DNA of 25,379 bases from Candidatus Stahliibacteriota bacterium (GTDB lineage Bacteria > Hydrothermota > Tepidihabitantia > SM23-42): positions 1 to 25,379 of the forward strand of contig SOIY01000285.1 of the NCBI GenBank assembly GCA_004376785.1, in the 5' to 3' direction. A model generated the notes under the pieces. It searched no databases. It worked only from the letters and a program-made list of their open reading frames with translations, and was not told where the DNA came from. The position numbers and the translations under genes are program-made. Shown here piece by piece: positions 1 to 7,776 of this stretch. Within the stretch, counting starts at the first letter, position 1, and each line of letters opens with the position of its first letter.

Positions 1-1484
1 TACACAAATGAACTGCCCCCAATAAATTCTCTGAGGATTGAATTTGAGGGCACATCACGTTCATTGAACTCATAGAATAGATTTAAAAAATCAATTAATC
101 TTTTTGCTTCTTCATATTCAGGCATAGTTTTTTTAATACGTTTCATAATCGGTAAACAGAATTTCTTAAGCACGGCTGGCTCATACATGAGTGCTGAATT
201 AAACATTTCATCTGCTTCTTCCTGGTATGGATAAATATTTTTTTCCTCACCATTCCTTACGCTACTCCAGTGCTGCAAGACGCTCTTTATTTTATATCCA
301 CGAAAGAGTGTGTCACGCACAATGCGCCTTAACATTCTCGTATCGGTTGTGGAAATACGGTTGTGATTATCAATATTGAGTTGGGTTAAGGCGCTTATGT
401 AAATCTTAAACTTAATCGATTTCGGGATTTTGTATGTAAAGGCTTCGTTTAAACAGTGTATTCCTTCAAGTAATATTACTTCATCTTTGGAAGGCACAAT
501 TACCTTACCTTTGTTTCTTCGGCCTGTTAAAAAATTAAACTTCGGCATATTAACTTTTTTACCATTGATAATTTTCAGAAGCTGCTGATTTAACAAAGAT
601 ACATCTACGGCATTAATCGATTCAAAATCGAGATTACTAAATTCATCCTTTGGTGTCTGACTATGCGGTAGAAAATAATCATCTGCTGAAATAATGAGCG
701 GTTTAATTCCATTGACTAATAACTGGATTGCCAGTCTTTTTGTGAATGTTGTTTTCCCAGCGCTGCTTGGTCCTGCAATTAAAATTATTTTCTTTTTTTC
801 TTTAACAATACGGTCTGCAATATACACAATCTTTTTTTCATGTAATGCCTCAGTGACTTTAACAATTGCTGATTTCTCTCCCTTTTTTATTGCATAATTT
901 AGTTGCCCCACATTTTTGATACCCAGAATATTTGCCCATTCTTCATATTCGTTAAAGATTCTTTGAAGTCTTGGTTGTGGAATATACCGGGGCAGTTTTG
1001 ATAAATCCTGCCAGAATGGAAACATCATAATATATCCTGGAGGAAATTTTTCAAGTAAAAATACATTTACCATTCCGGTTGATTCAAAAGGCGTCATTGC
1101 GTACATATCACAGAAATTAAGCAAAGAGTAGACGGCAATCCTCTGTTTACGAATATTTTCTAAAAGGGTAATTTTATCTTGCAGTCCAATATTTTTGAAT
1201 ATTTTAAGTGCTTCTCGTTTGGAATAAATTGTCTTTTTTATTGGTAAATCCCGTTTAATTATTTTCTTCATCATCTTTTCAATTTTCAATAAATTATCGT
1301 GTGATAAGTTTTTTTCTAAAAGAAAATAGAATCCTTTACCTATAGAATATTGAATCCTTAGTTTATTACCAGGGAATAATTTTTTCAATGCAACGTAAAG
1401 AATGAACGACAGTGTAGATTGATACCTGCGCCACAGATTAAGTTTTTTTAGATTCTCAATACCCTTTTCTTGATTTCTGATCAT
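1..1484 (-). CDS. Nucleoside (uridine-type) kinase with ThrRS-like N-terminal domain; 3' end cut by window edge
   Basis: The frame starts with ATG at 1484-1482 and stays open to the window edge (494 codons plus two bases). Residues 1-80 resemble the N2/SAD-like region of threonyl-tRNA synthetase (FPGNKLRIQYSIGKGFYF). From about residue 230 there is a uridine kinase/phosphoribulokinase fold: Walker A AGPSSAGKTTF at 237-247 (K244), an ADDYF motif, and a VILLEGIH segment. The last visible residues (REFIGGSSFV) resemble the end of the family, and the last two bases, TA on this strand, may begin the stop. Long members of this family start with a TGS domain, which seems absent. The start overlaps the yggS stop as TAATG, so the two are translationally coupled. 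The likely role is nucleoside phosphorylation in salvage; the substrate is not settled by sequence. The kinase fold is clear, the exact substrate is not. Confidence 0.85.
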   Translation of the reverse strand, partial: MIRNQEKGIENLKKLNLWRRYQSTLSFILYVALKKLFPGNKLRIQYSIGKGFYFLLEKNLSHDNLLKIEKMMKKIIKRDLPIKKTIYSKREALKIFKNIGLQDKITLLENIRKQRIAVYSLLNFCDMYAMTPFESTGMVNVFLLEKFPPGYIMMFPFWQDLSKLPRYIPQPRLQRIFNEYEEWANILGIKNVGQLNYAIKKGEKSAIVKVTEALHEKKIVYIADRIVKEKKKIILIAGPSSAGKTTFTKRLAIQLLVNGIKPLIISADDYFLPHSQTPKDEFSNLDFESINAVDVSLLNQQLLKIINGKKVNMPKFNFLTGRRNKGKVIVPSKDEVILLEGIHCLNEAFTYKIPKSIKFKIYISALTQLNIDNHNRISTTDTRMLRRIVRDTLFRGYKIKSVLQHWSSVRNGEEKNIYPYQEEADEMFNSALMYEPAVLKKFCLPIMKRIKKTMPEYEEAKRLIDFLNLFYEFNERDVPSNSILREFIGGSSFV

Positions 1485-2161
1485 TATTTTCTATGTCCAA
1501 ATATTGCGGTGCCAACACGGATCATAGTTGCACCTTGTTCAATTGCTACTTCAAAATCTGAGGTCATACCCATTGAAAGGACTGGAAACGGTCGGCCAAA
1601 TTTTTCAACAAGCTCTTCCCTTAATTTATGTAAAAAACAAAAGCAGGGGCGTGATGCTTCTTGATCTTCTATTGCCCAACCAGGACCAATGGTCATTAAG
1701 CCCAAAACATTTATTTTTTTAAAGTCTTTAAGTGATTCAAAAAAGCTGAATAAATTCTCAGGTGCAATCCCAAATTTTGTTGATTCTTTTGATGTATTTA
1801 CTTCGATCAGACAATCAATCGATTTTTCTGCCCTCTTTTCAATTTCCTGAGCAAGTTTTATTGAATCGAGGCTATGAATCAAAGAGAAAATTTTCAAGGC
1901 GTCCTTGACTTTATTGGTCTGGAGATGTCCCACCATATGCCATTGGACTGTGCTGCCAATAATGGGGAATTTCTTTTTTGCTTCCTGAATCCGATTTTCA
2001 CCGATAATCTTTATCCCACTGGCAATTGCTTGTTCAATCCTTTGTGGGGTGACAGTTTTGGTGACGGCAACAATAGATATTTCTTCCGGGCTTTGGCACG
2101 TCCGTTCAGATGCCCTGTCAATTTTTTCTTTTAATCTTTCGATATTTTCCTTTATAGACAT
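1484..2161 (-). CDS. yggS: YggS/PROSC-family pyridoxal-5'-phosphate homeostasis protein
   Basis: The 225-residue length fits the family (about 225-235). It has the fold-III PLP barrel signature: SIVAVTKTVTP with the PLP-binding lysine at K35, then GENRIQEA, WHMVGHLQTNK, SLDSIKLA, IEVNTSKESTKFG, GLMTIGPG and LSMGMTSDFEVAIEQGATMIRVG. Family members bind PLP in the cytoplasm and buffer vitamin B6 and amino-acid pools; no catalytic reaction is established. The gene is first in a two-gene minus-strand unit with the nucleoside kinase. A perfect TTGACA-N16-TATAAT promoter ends 6 nt before its ATG, with no room for a Shine-Dalgarno sequence, so a leaderless message is likely. Confidence 0.95.
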   Translation of the reverse strand: MSIKENIERLKEKIDRASERTCQSPEEISIVAVTKTVTPQRIEQAIASGIKIIGENRIQEAKKKFPIIGSTVQWHMVGHLQTNKVKDALKIFSLIHSLDSIKLAQEIEKRAEKSIDCLIEVNTSKESTKFGIAPENLFSFFESLKDFKKINVLGLMTIGPGWAIEDQEASRPCFCFLHKLREELVEKFGRPFPVLSMGMTSDFEVAIEQGATMIRVGTAIFGHRK

Positions 2162-2167
2162 TAATCA

Positions 2168-2195
2168 ATTATATGAATTTAAAAGGTTGTGTCAA
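2168..2195 (-). promoter_or_regulatory. Sigma-70-type promoter of yggS, leaderless
   Basis: On the minus strand TTGACA (2195-2190) and TATAAT (2173-2168) are separated by 16 bp. Six bases separate the -10 box from the ATG at 2161, so transcription is predicted to begin at or next to the start codon. Both hexamers match consensus exactly. Confidence 0.8.
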
Positions 2196-2203
2196 TTGCC
2201 GAA

Positions 2204-2286
2204 TAGAACGAGGTTGTTGAAAAAGTCATTTTCTGTTACCCTGACAATTTACGCTGATGCGTGCCTTTTTCAGCAGCCTTAGAATG
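2204..2286. repeat. MITE-like inverted-repeat element with possible target duplication
   Basis: Arms at 2211-2225 (AGGTTGTTGAAAAAG) and 2265-2279 (CTTTTTCAGCAGCCT) are inverted repeats matching at 13 of 15 positions; both differences become G-U pairs in plus-strand RNA. The 69-bp unit is flanked immediately by TAGAACG (2204-2210) and TAGAATG (2280-2286), 6/7 identical, like a target-site duplication. It encodes no protein. It lies between the divergent yggS and rpmB promoters. It could instead be a simple RNA hairpin; a genome-wide copy count would decide. Confidence 0.5.
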
Positions 2287-2291
2287 GAGAG

Positions 2292-2319
2292 TTGACAATA
2301 CTTTATAATTCAATATAAT
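2292..2319 (+). promoter_or_regulatory. Sigma-70-type promoter of rpmB-ubiA unit
   Basis: TTGACA at 2292-2297 and TATAAT at 2314-2319 are 16 bp apart. The predicted start near 2326 leaves a leader of about 12 nt that holds the Shine-Dalgarno AAAGGAG (2327-2333) before the ATG at 2338. Confidence 0.85.
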
Positions 2320-2337
2320 AGTAGCGAAAGGAGAAAT

Positions 2338-2526
2338 ATGGCGAAAAAATGTGCAATATGTGGAAGAGGTGCGCAGAGTGGTTCAAATATTAGCCATGCT
2401 CACAATGTCACCAAAAGAAAGTTTAAAATAAATTTACAGAGAATGAGGGTAAAAATTGGTGGCGAAGTAAAAAAGTTACTTGTGTGCACCAAGTGTTTAC
2501 GCTCTGGCAAAGTAAAAAAGGCATAG
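2338..2526 (+). CDS. rpmB: 50S ribosomal protein L28
   Basis: The 62-residue protein is a typical short bacterial L28. It has two CxxC pairs, C5/C8 and C50/C53, so it is the zinc-binding (C+) form. The core SHAHNVTKRKFKINLQRMR matches the rRNA-binding region of the family. A strong Shine-Dalgarno (AAAGGAG) precedes the ATG, and a consensus promoter lies 18 nt further upstream. It is followed after 11 nt by the UbiA-type gene, so the two are probably cotranscribed. Confidence 0.97.
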   Translation: MAKKCAICGRGAQSGSNISHAHNVTKRKFKINLQRMRVKIGGEVKKLLVCTKCLRSGKVKKA

Positions 2527-2537
2527 ACAAGAAATGA

Positions 2538-3470
2538 ATGTCTAAATTCAATCCCTTTGATTATTTTTTTATTTTAAGACCACTCATCCTTATTCCTTGT
2601 TGGAATTTTCTTCTTATTGGTAGCTATTTAGCCCGAGGTAAAGGTGGATTTACCGCAGAGATTATTTTCGGGTTAATTATTTATACCCTTATAATGGGTG
2701 GTGTATATATACTAAACCAGATTATGGATATCGAAACAGATAGAATAAATAAGAAACTATTTCTTCTTTCTGAAGGCTATATTCCAGTTAAATATGCATA
2801 TATTGAGATGGCAGTATTATGGATATTGGCTATATTGCTCTCCATACAATTTAATGTGATATTTTTACTCTTTATAAGTATCTCACTTGTTATTGGTGTA
2901 TTCTATTCATTACCGCCCATTAAATTAAAGGGTAAACCTATCCTTGATACGGTTTCTAATGGTATTGGTTATGGTGTGATAAACTTCAGTATTGGATGGT
3001 TGCTCTTTCGATCATTTGAATGGTCGATGTTTTATCGTTTCTTTCCGTACTTCTTGAGTATCAGCGCAGTTTTTATTAATACTACAATTGTGGATATCGA
3101 AGGTGACAGGAGAGCAAAAGAATTTACAACCGCAATATTTTTAGGTGAAAATATCGCCTATGTCAGTTCGACAATTTTAATGATAGGCGCAATTATTGTA
3201 GCATTTACTTTGAAAGATTTTATTTGTTTGATACCGGCAGCTGTTTCTCTTCCTTTATTTATTTATGTTGCGGTGTGTTCGTTGATAAAAAATAAGATAA
3301 ACAGAAAGCTTACGATTGTGTCATTCCGTTTACCCGGTTTACTTTTTACTTTTATAACTGCTTTTTTATATCCAGTATATTTTTTAATCCTGATTGCAGT
3401 ATTAATAGGCATGAGAATTTATTATAAAAACCGCTTTGGTATATCGTATCCCACATTAGCTGGGGGTTAA
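2538..3470 (+). CDS. UbiA-family membrane prenyltransferase
   Basis: A 310-residue integral membrane protein with about eight or nine hydrophobic segments. It has both aspartate-rich motifs of the UbiA superfamily: NxxxDxxxD (N60, D64, D68) after the first pair of helices, and DxxxD (D186, D190). These bind the Mg-diphosphate of an isoprenoid donor, which is transferred to an aromatic or glycerol-phosphate acceptor. The YSLPPIKLKGKP loop is common in the chlorophyll synthase/DGGGP synthase/homogentisate branches. The acceptor cannot be told from sequence: quinone, heme O and lipid synthesis are all possible. No quinone-pathway genes lie nearby. It is read with rpmB and converges on the isomerase gene ending at 3484. 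Confidence 0.85.
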   Translation: MSKFNPFDYFFILRPLILIPCWNFLLIGSYLARGKGGFTAEIIFGLIIYTLIMGGVYILNQIMDIETDRINKKLFLLSEGYIPVKYAYIEMAVLWILAILLSIQFNVIFLLFISISLVIGVFYSLPPIKLKGKPILDTVSNGIGYGVINFSIGWLLFRSFEWSMFYRFFPYFLSISAVFINTTIVDIEGDRRAKEFTTAIFLGENIAYVSSTILMIGAIIVAFTLKDFICLIPAAVSLPLFIYVAVCSLIKNKINRKLTIVSFRLPGLLFTFITAFLYPVYFLILIAVLIGMRIYYKNRFGISYPTLAGG

Positions 3471-3483
3471 AACCCATAATGGA

Positions 3484-4458
3484 TTACTGGATTCGAGAGA
3501 GTCTTTTCTTAAGGTAATCGATTCTTTTAACAGGCATTGGATCAACATTGGTTTTGATTGCCACATAATAACTTATAAAATCACCCAGCATGATTGTCCA
3601 GAACAAACGATGCAGACTATTTTTACCTTCTGGTTCTATGTCGATTATATTGCTAAATTTATTCTTGATTGTTTCCTTTAATATCTTAACCCGCGCTCTA
3701 TTCCGTGGATGTGCTTTTGGATCATTTATAAAAATTAGTGATATTTTAGAATTCAATGCTTCGGGTTTTCCAAGTCCTACAATTTCATTATGATTCATCT
3801 CAGGGATTATATTGATATGCGCGAGGACTTTTGAATTTTCATTTAACTGGCATTGCCAACGCCGGGCAACAGGGAAAAATGTTTGTGAGTTTGAATAGAT
3901 TATGGGTAATCTATTCAAAAGCTTTTTTGATAAGATTTTTGCCTTTTTCTCTATAACATTTCTCCTTTTATTTAAGAACCTGGCGAGTGAAATGAGTTTT
4001 TGCTCTGGCTCAGTGTTGATCAGATGAAATTTGTACAAAATAAAAGGTAATGGCGTGAAAAGATAACCTATGGCACCTCTTGGCGGCAACCCCCCGGGAA
4101 TTTTGATCTTTAATTCACTTTTTTTCTTCAACAATTTACCATTAGAGGAAATAACAGCTATTCCTGTTTTGCGTTTAGACAGTATTCTATAATTATTCAA
4201 TGTTTCCTCAGTATTCCCGGAATAACTGACTAAAATCGATAGGGTGTATCTGTCGATGTATTCAGGAATCGAGTAGTCTTTATTGGATATAATCTGAAGA
4301 GCGGGATAGATAGCTTTGAGGATTTCTCCGCTAATTCCAGAACCTCCCATACCACAGATTAGTACTTTATTAAATCTTCTTTTCTTTAAGGATGTATCAG
4401 GTATTAAAGTGATTGCGTCAAATATTTGATCCGGCATAGAATATATTATTTTTCTCAT
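3484..4458 (-). CDS. Bifunctional phosphoglucose/phosphomannose isomerase (SIS family)
   Basis: A 324-residue SIS-domain protein of the archaeal-type PGI/PMI family, which interconverts glucose-6-P or mannose-6-P with fructose-6-P. Visible motifs are CGMGGSGISGE (35-45), VSYSGNTEET (77-86), the PPRGAIGYL loop (125-133), PEMNHNEIVG with family catalytic Glu220, and a C-terminal GDFISYYVA...VDPMPV segment. Its ATG overlaps the EI stop by 4 bp (ATGA), making it the last gene of the PTS operon. That placement suggests it converts the sugar phosphate made by the PTS into a glycolytic intermediate and favours glucose or mannose as the substrate. Confidence 0.9.
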   Translation of the reverse strand: MRKIIYSMPDQIFDAITLIPDTSLKKRRFNKVLICGMGGSGISGEILKAIYPALQIISNKDYSIPEYIDRYTLSILVSYSGNTEETLNNYRILSKRKTGIAVISSNGKLLKKKSELKIKIPGGLPPRGAIGYLFTPLPFILYKFHLINTEPEQKLISLARFLNKRRNVIEKKAKILSKKLLNRLPIIYSNSQTFFPVARRWQCQLNENSKVLAHINIIPEMNHNEIVGLGKPEALNSKISLIFINDPKAHPRNRARVKILKETIKNKFSNIIDIEPEGKNSLHRLFWTIMLGDFISYYVAIKTNVDPMPVKRIDYLKKRLSRIQ

Positions 4459-6206
4459 TTTATCACCTCATCGATTTTTGGAAACTTTTTACGGATTGTG
4501 CGACGTAAATATCTTTTAACTTCAAGGGCAGTTCTAAACTTAAGACTTTCTTTGGCAATTTCCTCGCACTGCGGTATGGTAATTGATCTTAGAACCATCT
4601 TTGCCCTTGGTATCGATGCTGGGTTCATAGATAATTCATCTATGCCAAGTCCAATAAGAAGTGGAATCGCTAATGGATCAGCGGCAAGTTCACCACACAA
4701 ACCAACCCAGATGTGAGCTTGATGTCCTGAATTAATAACTTGTTGAATTAAACGTAGTACAGCAGGGTGAAAATGATCGAATAGCTGGCTTATCTTCTCG
4801 TTGCCACGATCAACACCCAAGGTATATTGGGTTAAATCATTGGAGCCTATACTGAAAAAATCAACTTGTGTAGCAAGCTGTGAGCTCATGATGGCGGCTG
4901 ATGGGGTTTCCACCATGATACCGAACTGTATTTCGCCATCATATTCTGTATTGTGAGACTTTAATTCTTGTTTTGTTTCCTCAAAAACTAAATGTATCCG
5001 TTTTATCTCTTCGTAGGTAGAAATCATGGGGAACATAATCTTTACATTTTTATTTACCGAAGCACGAAGAATAGCACGTAATTGAATTTTGAAAAAATCT
5101 GGATCATCGAGACACACCCTGATTGCACGCCAGCCTAAAAATGGATTTGCTTCATGGTAATCAGAAAAAATCTTATCGCCACCAAGATCGTATGTTCTTA
5201 TTATGACTGAATGTGGTTTCATTCTTTTTGCTAATGCATTGTAGACACGGTATTGCTCTTCTTCAGAGGGATTTCCGCGTCTTGTAAGATAAAGAAATTC
5301 CGTTCTGAATAAACCAATACCTTCTGCTCCATATTTCCTGGCGTGGGTATATTCTGAAAAGAATTCAATGTTAGCTGAAATATCTATATGGCGACCATCT
5401 TGTGTTTTGGATGGAAGCCCATAATACGGCGAAAGTGTTTTTTCGAGTTCTCTATCTTTTTCTTCTGCAATTTCATAAAAATGAATTCGGCTCGAGGTTG
5501 GATTTTTTATTAGAATACCGCGATCACCGTCGATTATTACTTTTTCGTCATTTTCAATTTTGTTCATCAACCCTTTAATTCCTACAACTGCAGGTATTTC
5601 TAATGCGCGAGCAGTAATTGCAGTGTGTGATGTTCGACCACCAGCCTCAGTGGCAATCCCCAATATTTTTTTTGGATTTATTAAGGCTGCTTCTGAGGGT
5701 GATATATCATGGGCAACAATGATAGAACCTGCAGGTACATCAACAACTGAACTGTGTGTTAGTCCTAAAAGGTTTCTTAATACCCGCAAACCAACATCCC
5801 ATATATCTGCAACGCGCTCCTTGAAATACTGGTCCTTACTTTCGCTCAATTTCTTTGCGTAGTCACTTATCACCCGGTGATAGACATATTCAGCGTTCTT
5901 TTTCTCCTCAATAATTCCTTTTTTTACTTTTTCTTTAATCGATTTATCACTAAGCATCATAATCTGTGCATCAAGAAATTGGGCGAAACCTTTACCTGTT
6001 TCTTGATTAATTCGTTCCTGGATATTACTGAGATCTTGTTTTGTTTTATCTAATGCCTTTTCGAATCTTTCTGTTTCATCTTTTAGATATACTGAGAAAA
6101 TTGGTGTTTGAAACACCTCAATTTTTTTCGTTTCATAAATAAATACTGTTCCGCGGGCAATGCCCTCGGAAACAGCGATTCCTTTTAACCTTCTTTCTTT
6201 TGTCAT
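4455..6206 (-). CDS. ptsI: PTS enzyme I (phosphoenolpyruvate-protein phosphotransferase)
   Basis: The 583 residues match the usual length (about 570-590). The N-terminal HPr-binding/phosphohistidine domain carries GGRTSHTAITAR with active His194. The C-terminal PEP-binding barrel is intact: GIGLFRTEFL, IIRTYDLGGDK, GWRAIRVCLD, MFPMIST, IMVETPSAA, FSIGSNDLTQYTLGVDR, and GLCGELAADP with the general-acid Cys. It transfers phosphate from PEP to HPr in the cytoplasm. The start overlaps the HPr stop (TAATG) and the end overlaps the isomerase. No missing catalytic residue was seen, in contrast to its HPr partner. Confidence 0.97.
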   Translation of the reverse strand: MTKERRLKGIAVSEGIARGTVFIYETKKIEVFQTPIFSVYLKDETERFEKALDKTKQDLSNIQERINQETGKGFAQFLDAQIMMLSDKSIKEKVKKGIIEEKKNAEYVYHRVISDYAKKLSESKDQYFKERVADIWDVGLRVLRNLLGLTHSSVVDVPAGSIIVAHDISPSEAALINPKKILGIATEAGGRTSHTAITARALEIPAVVGIKGLMNKIENDEKVIIDGDRGILIKNPTSSRIHFYEIAEEKDRELEKTLSPYYGLPSKTQDGRHIDISANIEFFSEYTHARKYGAEGIGLFRTEFLYLTRRGNPSEEEQYRVYNALAKRMKPHSVIIRTYDLGGDKIFSDYHEANPFLGWRAIRVCLDDPDFFKIQLRAILRASVNKNVKIMFPMISTYEEIKRIHLVFEETKQELKSHNTEYDGEIQFGIMVETPSAAIMSSQLATQVDFFSIGSNDLTQYTLGVDRGNEKISQLFDHFHPAVLRLIQQVINSGHQAHIWVGLCGELAADPLAIPLLIGLGIDELSMNPASIPRAKMVLRSITIPQCEEIAKESLKFRTALEVKRYLRRTIRKKFPKIDEVIK

Positions 6207-6463
6207 TAATCCTGTCCTTCCAGTATTTTTTTTAAAGCCTCCATGGCTTCTTTTTCATCTTTGCCATCGCAGACAAGGATAACTTTACTACCCTTTTCAC
6301 AGGCAAGGGTTAGAATACCCATAATGCTTTTACCACTTACCTCAATCTCGTCTTTTGTTAGCATAATACTACTTTTGAACTTTTCGGCAAGTTTTACAAA
6401 CCGTGACGCTGGTAGCGCGTGCAATCCATTCTCATTCAATATTTTTACTGTTTCTTTTATCAT
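6206..6463 (-). CDS. ptsH: PTS phosphocarrier protein HPr, with Leu replacing the usual Arg17
   Basis: The 85-residue length and fold motifs are typical of HPr. The active-site loop reads NGLHALPASRF: phosphorylatable His15 is present, but the nearly invariant Arg17 of HARPA is Leu (codon CTA). Arg21 follows. The regulatory site is present as Ser46 in GKSIMG, which in other bacteria is phosphorylated by HPr kinase. It lies between EIID (3 nt gap) and EI (1 nt overlap). Arg17 normally stabilises the phosphohistidine and contacts partners, so altered transfer or a partner-specific carrier is possible. Identification as HPr is firm; its kinetics are unknown. Confidence 0.95.
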   Translation of the reverse strand: MIKETVKILNENGLHALPASRFVKLAEKFKSSIMLTKDEIEVSGKSIMGILTLACEKGSKVILVCDGKDEKEAMEALKKILEGQD

Positions 6464-6466
6464 ATT

Positions 6467-7159
6467 TTACACCATGACCATAATAATTAATAATAGTATA
6501 ACTGTAATAATTATTAATACGCTCCAGAATCTTTTAATAAGTAGTACAGTAAACAACAAAGTTAGTGGAATGAGTAGAAGATAATTTATCTTTAAAGCAG
6601 CTAAGGAGAATAAAAGTCCACTGAAAAAAGCCCCAAGAATTTCAAATATATGCTGCACCGTAGTAAATCGTTTCGATTTTAGTAAATATATTACATCCCA
6701 ACCTATATTGTAACCATCTTTAATTCCTTTTATACGATGATAAAGATGGAAAATATTATAGACAACAATAAAGATTATAGGTCCAATGATTCCTAATTTT
6801 ATAGATAAAATTGTTGCTACCAAAAGTAATGCAGGTCTGAGTGTTTGCCAGAAGAGTATATCACCAGCCGAGGCAAAACTCGTTTGTGTAATCGTAATGA
6901 ATCTTTTTATTTCGTCAGGGGAACTTTTTCCCTCATCATATGCTCGTATTGTTGCTCCTATTATGTAGGAAGACATATAGGGGTGAGTATTGAAAAATCC
7001 CTTGTGAGTTTTTCTAATTTTATCTCTCTGGTTTTTCTCCGCACCGCTGACAAGGGTGAAGAGAAAACCCATTCCTTGCATGGAAAAAAAAGACCATGAG
7101 GTCTGAATAAAGAAACTTGAGAACAATATTTTTATAAAACGAGTAAAGCCAAGCCGCAT
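6467..7159 (-). CDS. PTS system mannose-family EIID component
   Basis: A start at ATG 7159 gives 230 residues and is preceded by a fitting Shine-Dalgarno (AGGTGG); the frame is open further upstream, but that part only shadows EIIC. EIID hallmarks are the amphipathic N-terminal FIQTSWSFFSMQGMGF, FFNTHPYM, GDILFWQTLRPALLL, then DGYNIGWD and C-terminal hydrophobic helices. With EIIC it forms the mannose-family sugar channel in the inner membrane. It overlaps EIIC by 28 bp. It is shorter than the usual 270 or so residues, mostly in the middle and at the C-terminus. The sugar cannot be read from sequence. Confidence 0.92.
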   Translation of the reverse strand: MRLGFTRFIKILFSSFFIQTSWSFFSMQGMGFLFTLVSGAEKNQRDKIRKTHKGFFNTHPYMSSYIIGATIRAYDEGKSSPDEIKRFITITQTSFASAGDILFWQTLRPALLLVATILSIKLGIIGPIIFIVVYNIFHLYHRIKGIKDGYNIGWDVIYLLKSKRFTTVQHIFEILGAFFSGLLFSLAALKINYLLLIPLTLLFTVLLIKRFWSVLIIITVILLLIIMVMV

Positions 7160-7776
7160 AATCCACCTAAAACCATGTAAATTATTGTTGTTTTTCTTAT
7201 GAAAAGATAAATGGCATTTGCCAGTCCTATACTTATGCCAATAATCATTAATATCTCTCGGTTCATTTGTGGGAATCCAGCAGGGATCGTAATGATACTT
7301 GAAAGAATAAAAAAGGGCAAGAACACACACAGAGTTCTCATAAAAGCTGTTACTAGACCAGAAAGATGACAAAGGTAAAGAGAATGTTCTTTTCTCATAA
7401 ACATATGATTTAGTTTTTCATTATACTGCCGGGTATAAATATCCAAGACTCCACCAATTATTGCTCCCAAAAGAGCAAAGATAGTCGCTAAAAATAGAGA
7501 GTGTTCAGATGAATTAGCGGCTCCCAATAAGAAATACGAGCCGCAACCGATAACGCCTGCAGCTTGTCCATCGGGCGGTATGTTTCGTCCAATAGGCAAT
7601 CCACCTAAGAATATTAATTGGAAAATAGCGCCAAGAAAGATTCCTGTATGGATGTCGCCAAATAATGCACCGATAATCGTACCCGATACAATTGGCTGTG
7701 ATATACCGAATTCGCCAAAGGCGTATTTATCTAATAGTATTGCTGATCCAATAATACTTATTAAAATTACACTCAT
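7132..7776 (-). CDS. PTS system mannose-family EIIC component
   Basis: A 214-residue polytopic membrane protein with the EIIC-Man signature: an early segment DKYAFGEFGISQPIV, then GALFGDIHTGIFLGAIFQLIFLGGLPIGRNIPPDGQAAGVIG. About six or seven hydrophobic segments are visible. It is shorter than typical EIIC (240-270 residues). It overlaps the GH57 gene by 4 bp (ATGA) and EIID by 28 bp, so translation is coupled throughout. It forms the sugar-translocating channel with EIID. Confidence 0.92.
   Translation of the reverse strand: MSVILISIIGSAILLDKYAFGEFGISQPIVSGTIIGALFGDIHTGIFLGAIFQLIFLGGLPIGRNIPPDGQAAGVIGCGSYFLLGAANSSEHSLFLATIFALLGAIIGGVLDIYTRQYNEKLNHMFMRKEHSLYLCHLSGLVTAFMRTLCVFLPFFILSSIITIPAGFPQMNREILMIIGISIGLANAIYLFIRKTTIIYMVLGGLCGLALLVL

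Noticed and set aside
3461..3478. Bidirectional terminator between the UbiA-type gene and the isomerase
   Set aside because: Only a TGGG/CCCA 4-bp stem with an AT loop is present and no T-tract follows.
5560..5862. 100-codon open frame on the plus strand
   Set aside because: It lies wholly opposite the well-conserved EI gene and has no family-like motif.
7160..7372. Longer upstream start for EIID giving 301 residues
   Set aside because: The extra 71 residues are out-of-frame reading of EIIC, unlike any EIID; ATG 7159 has a Shine-Dalgarno and begins the conserved EIID domain.
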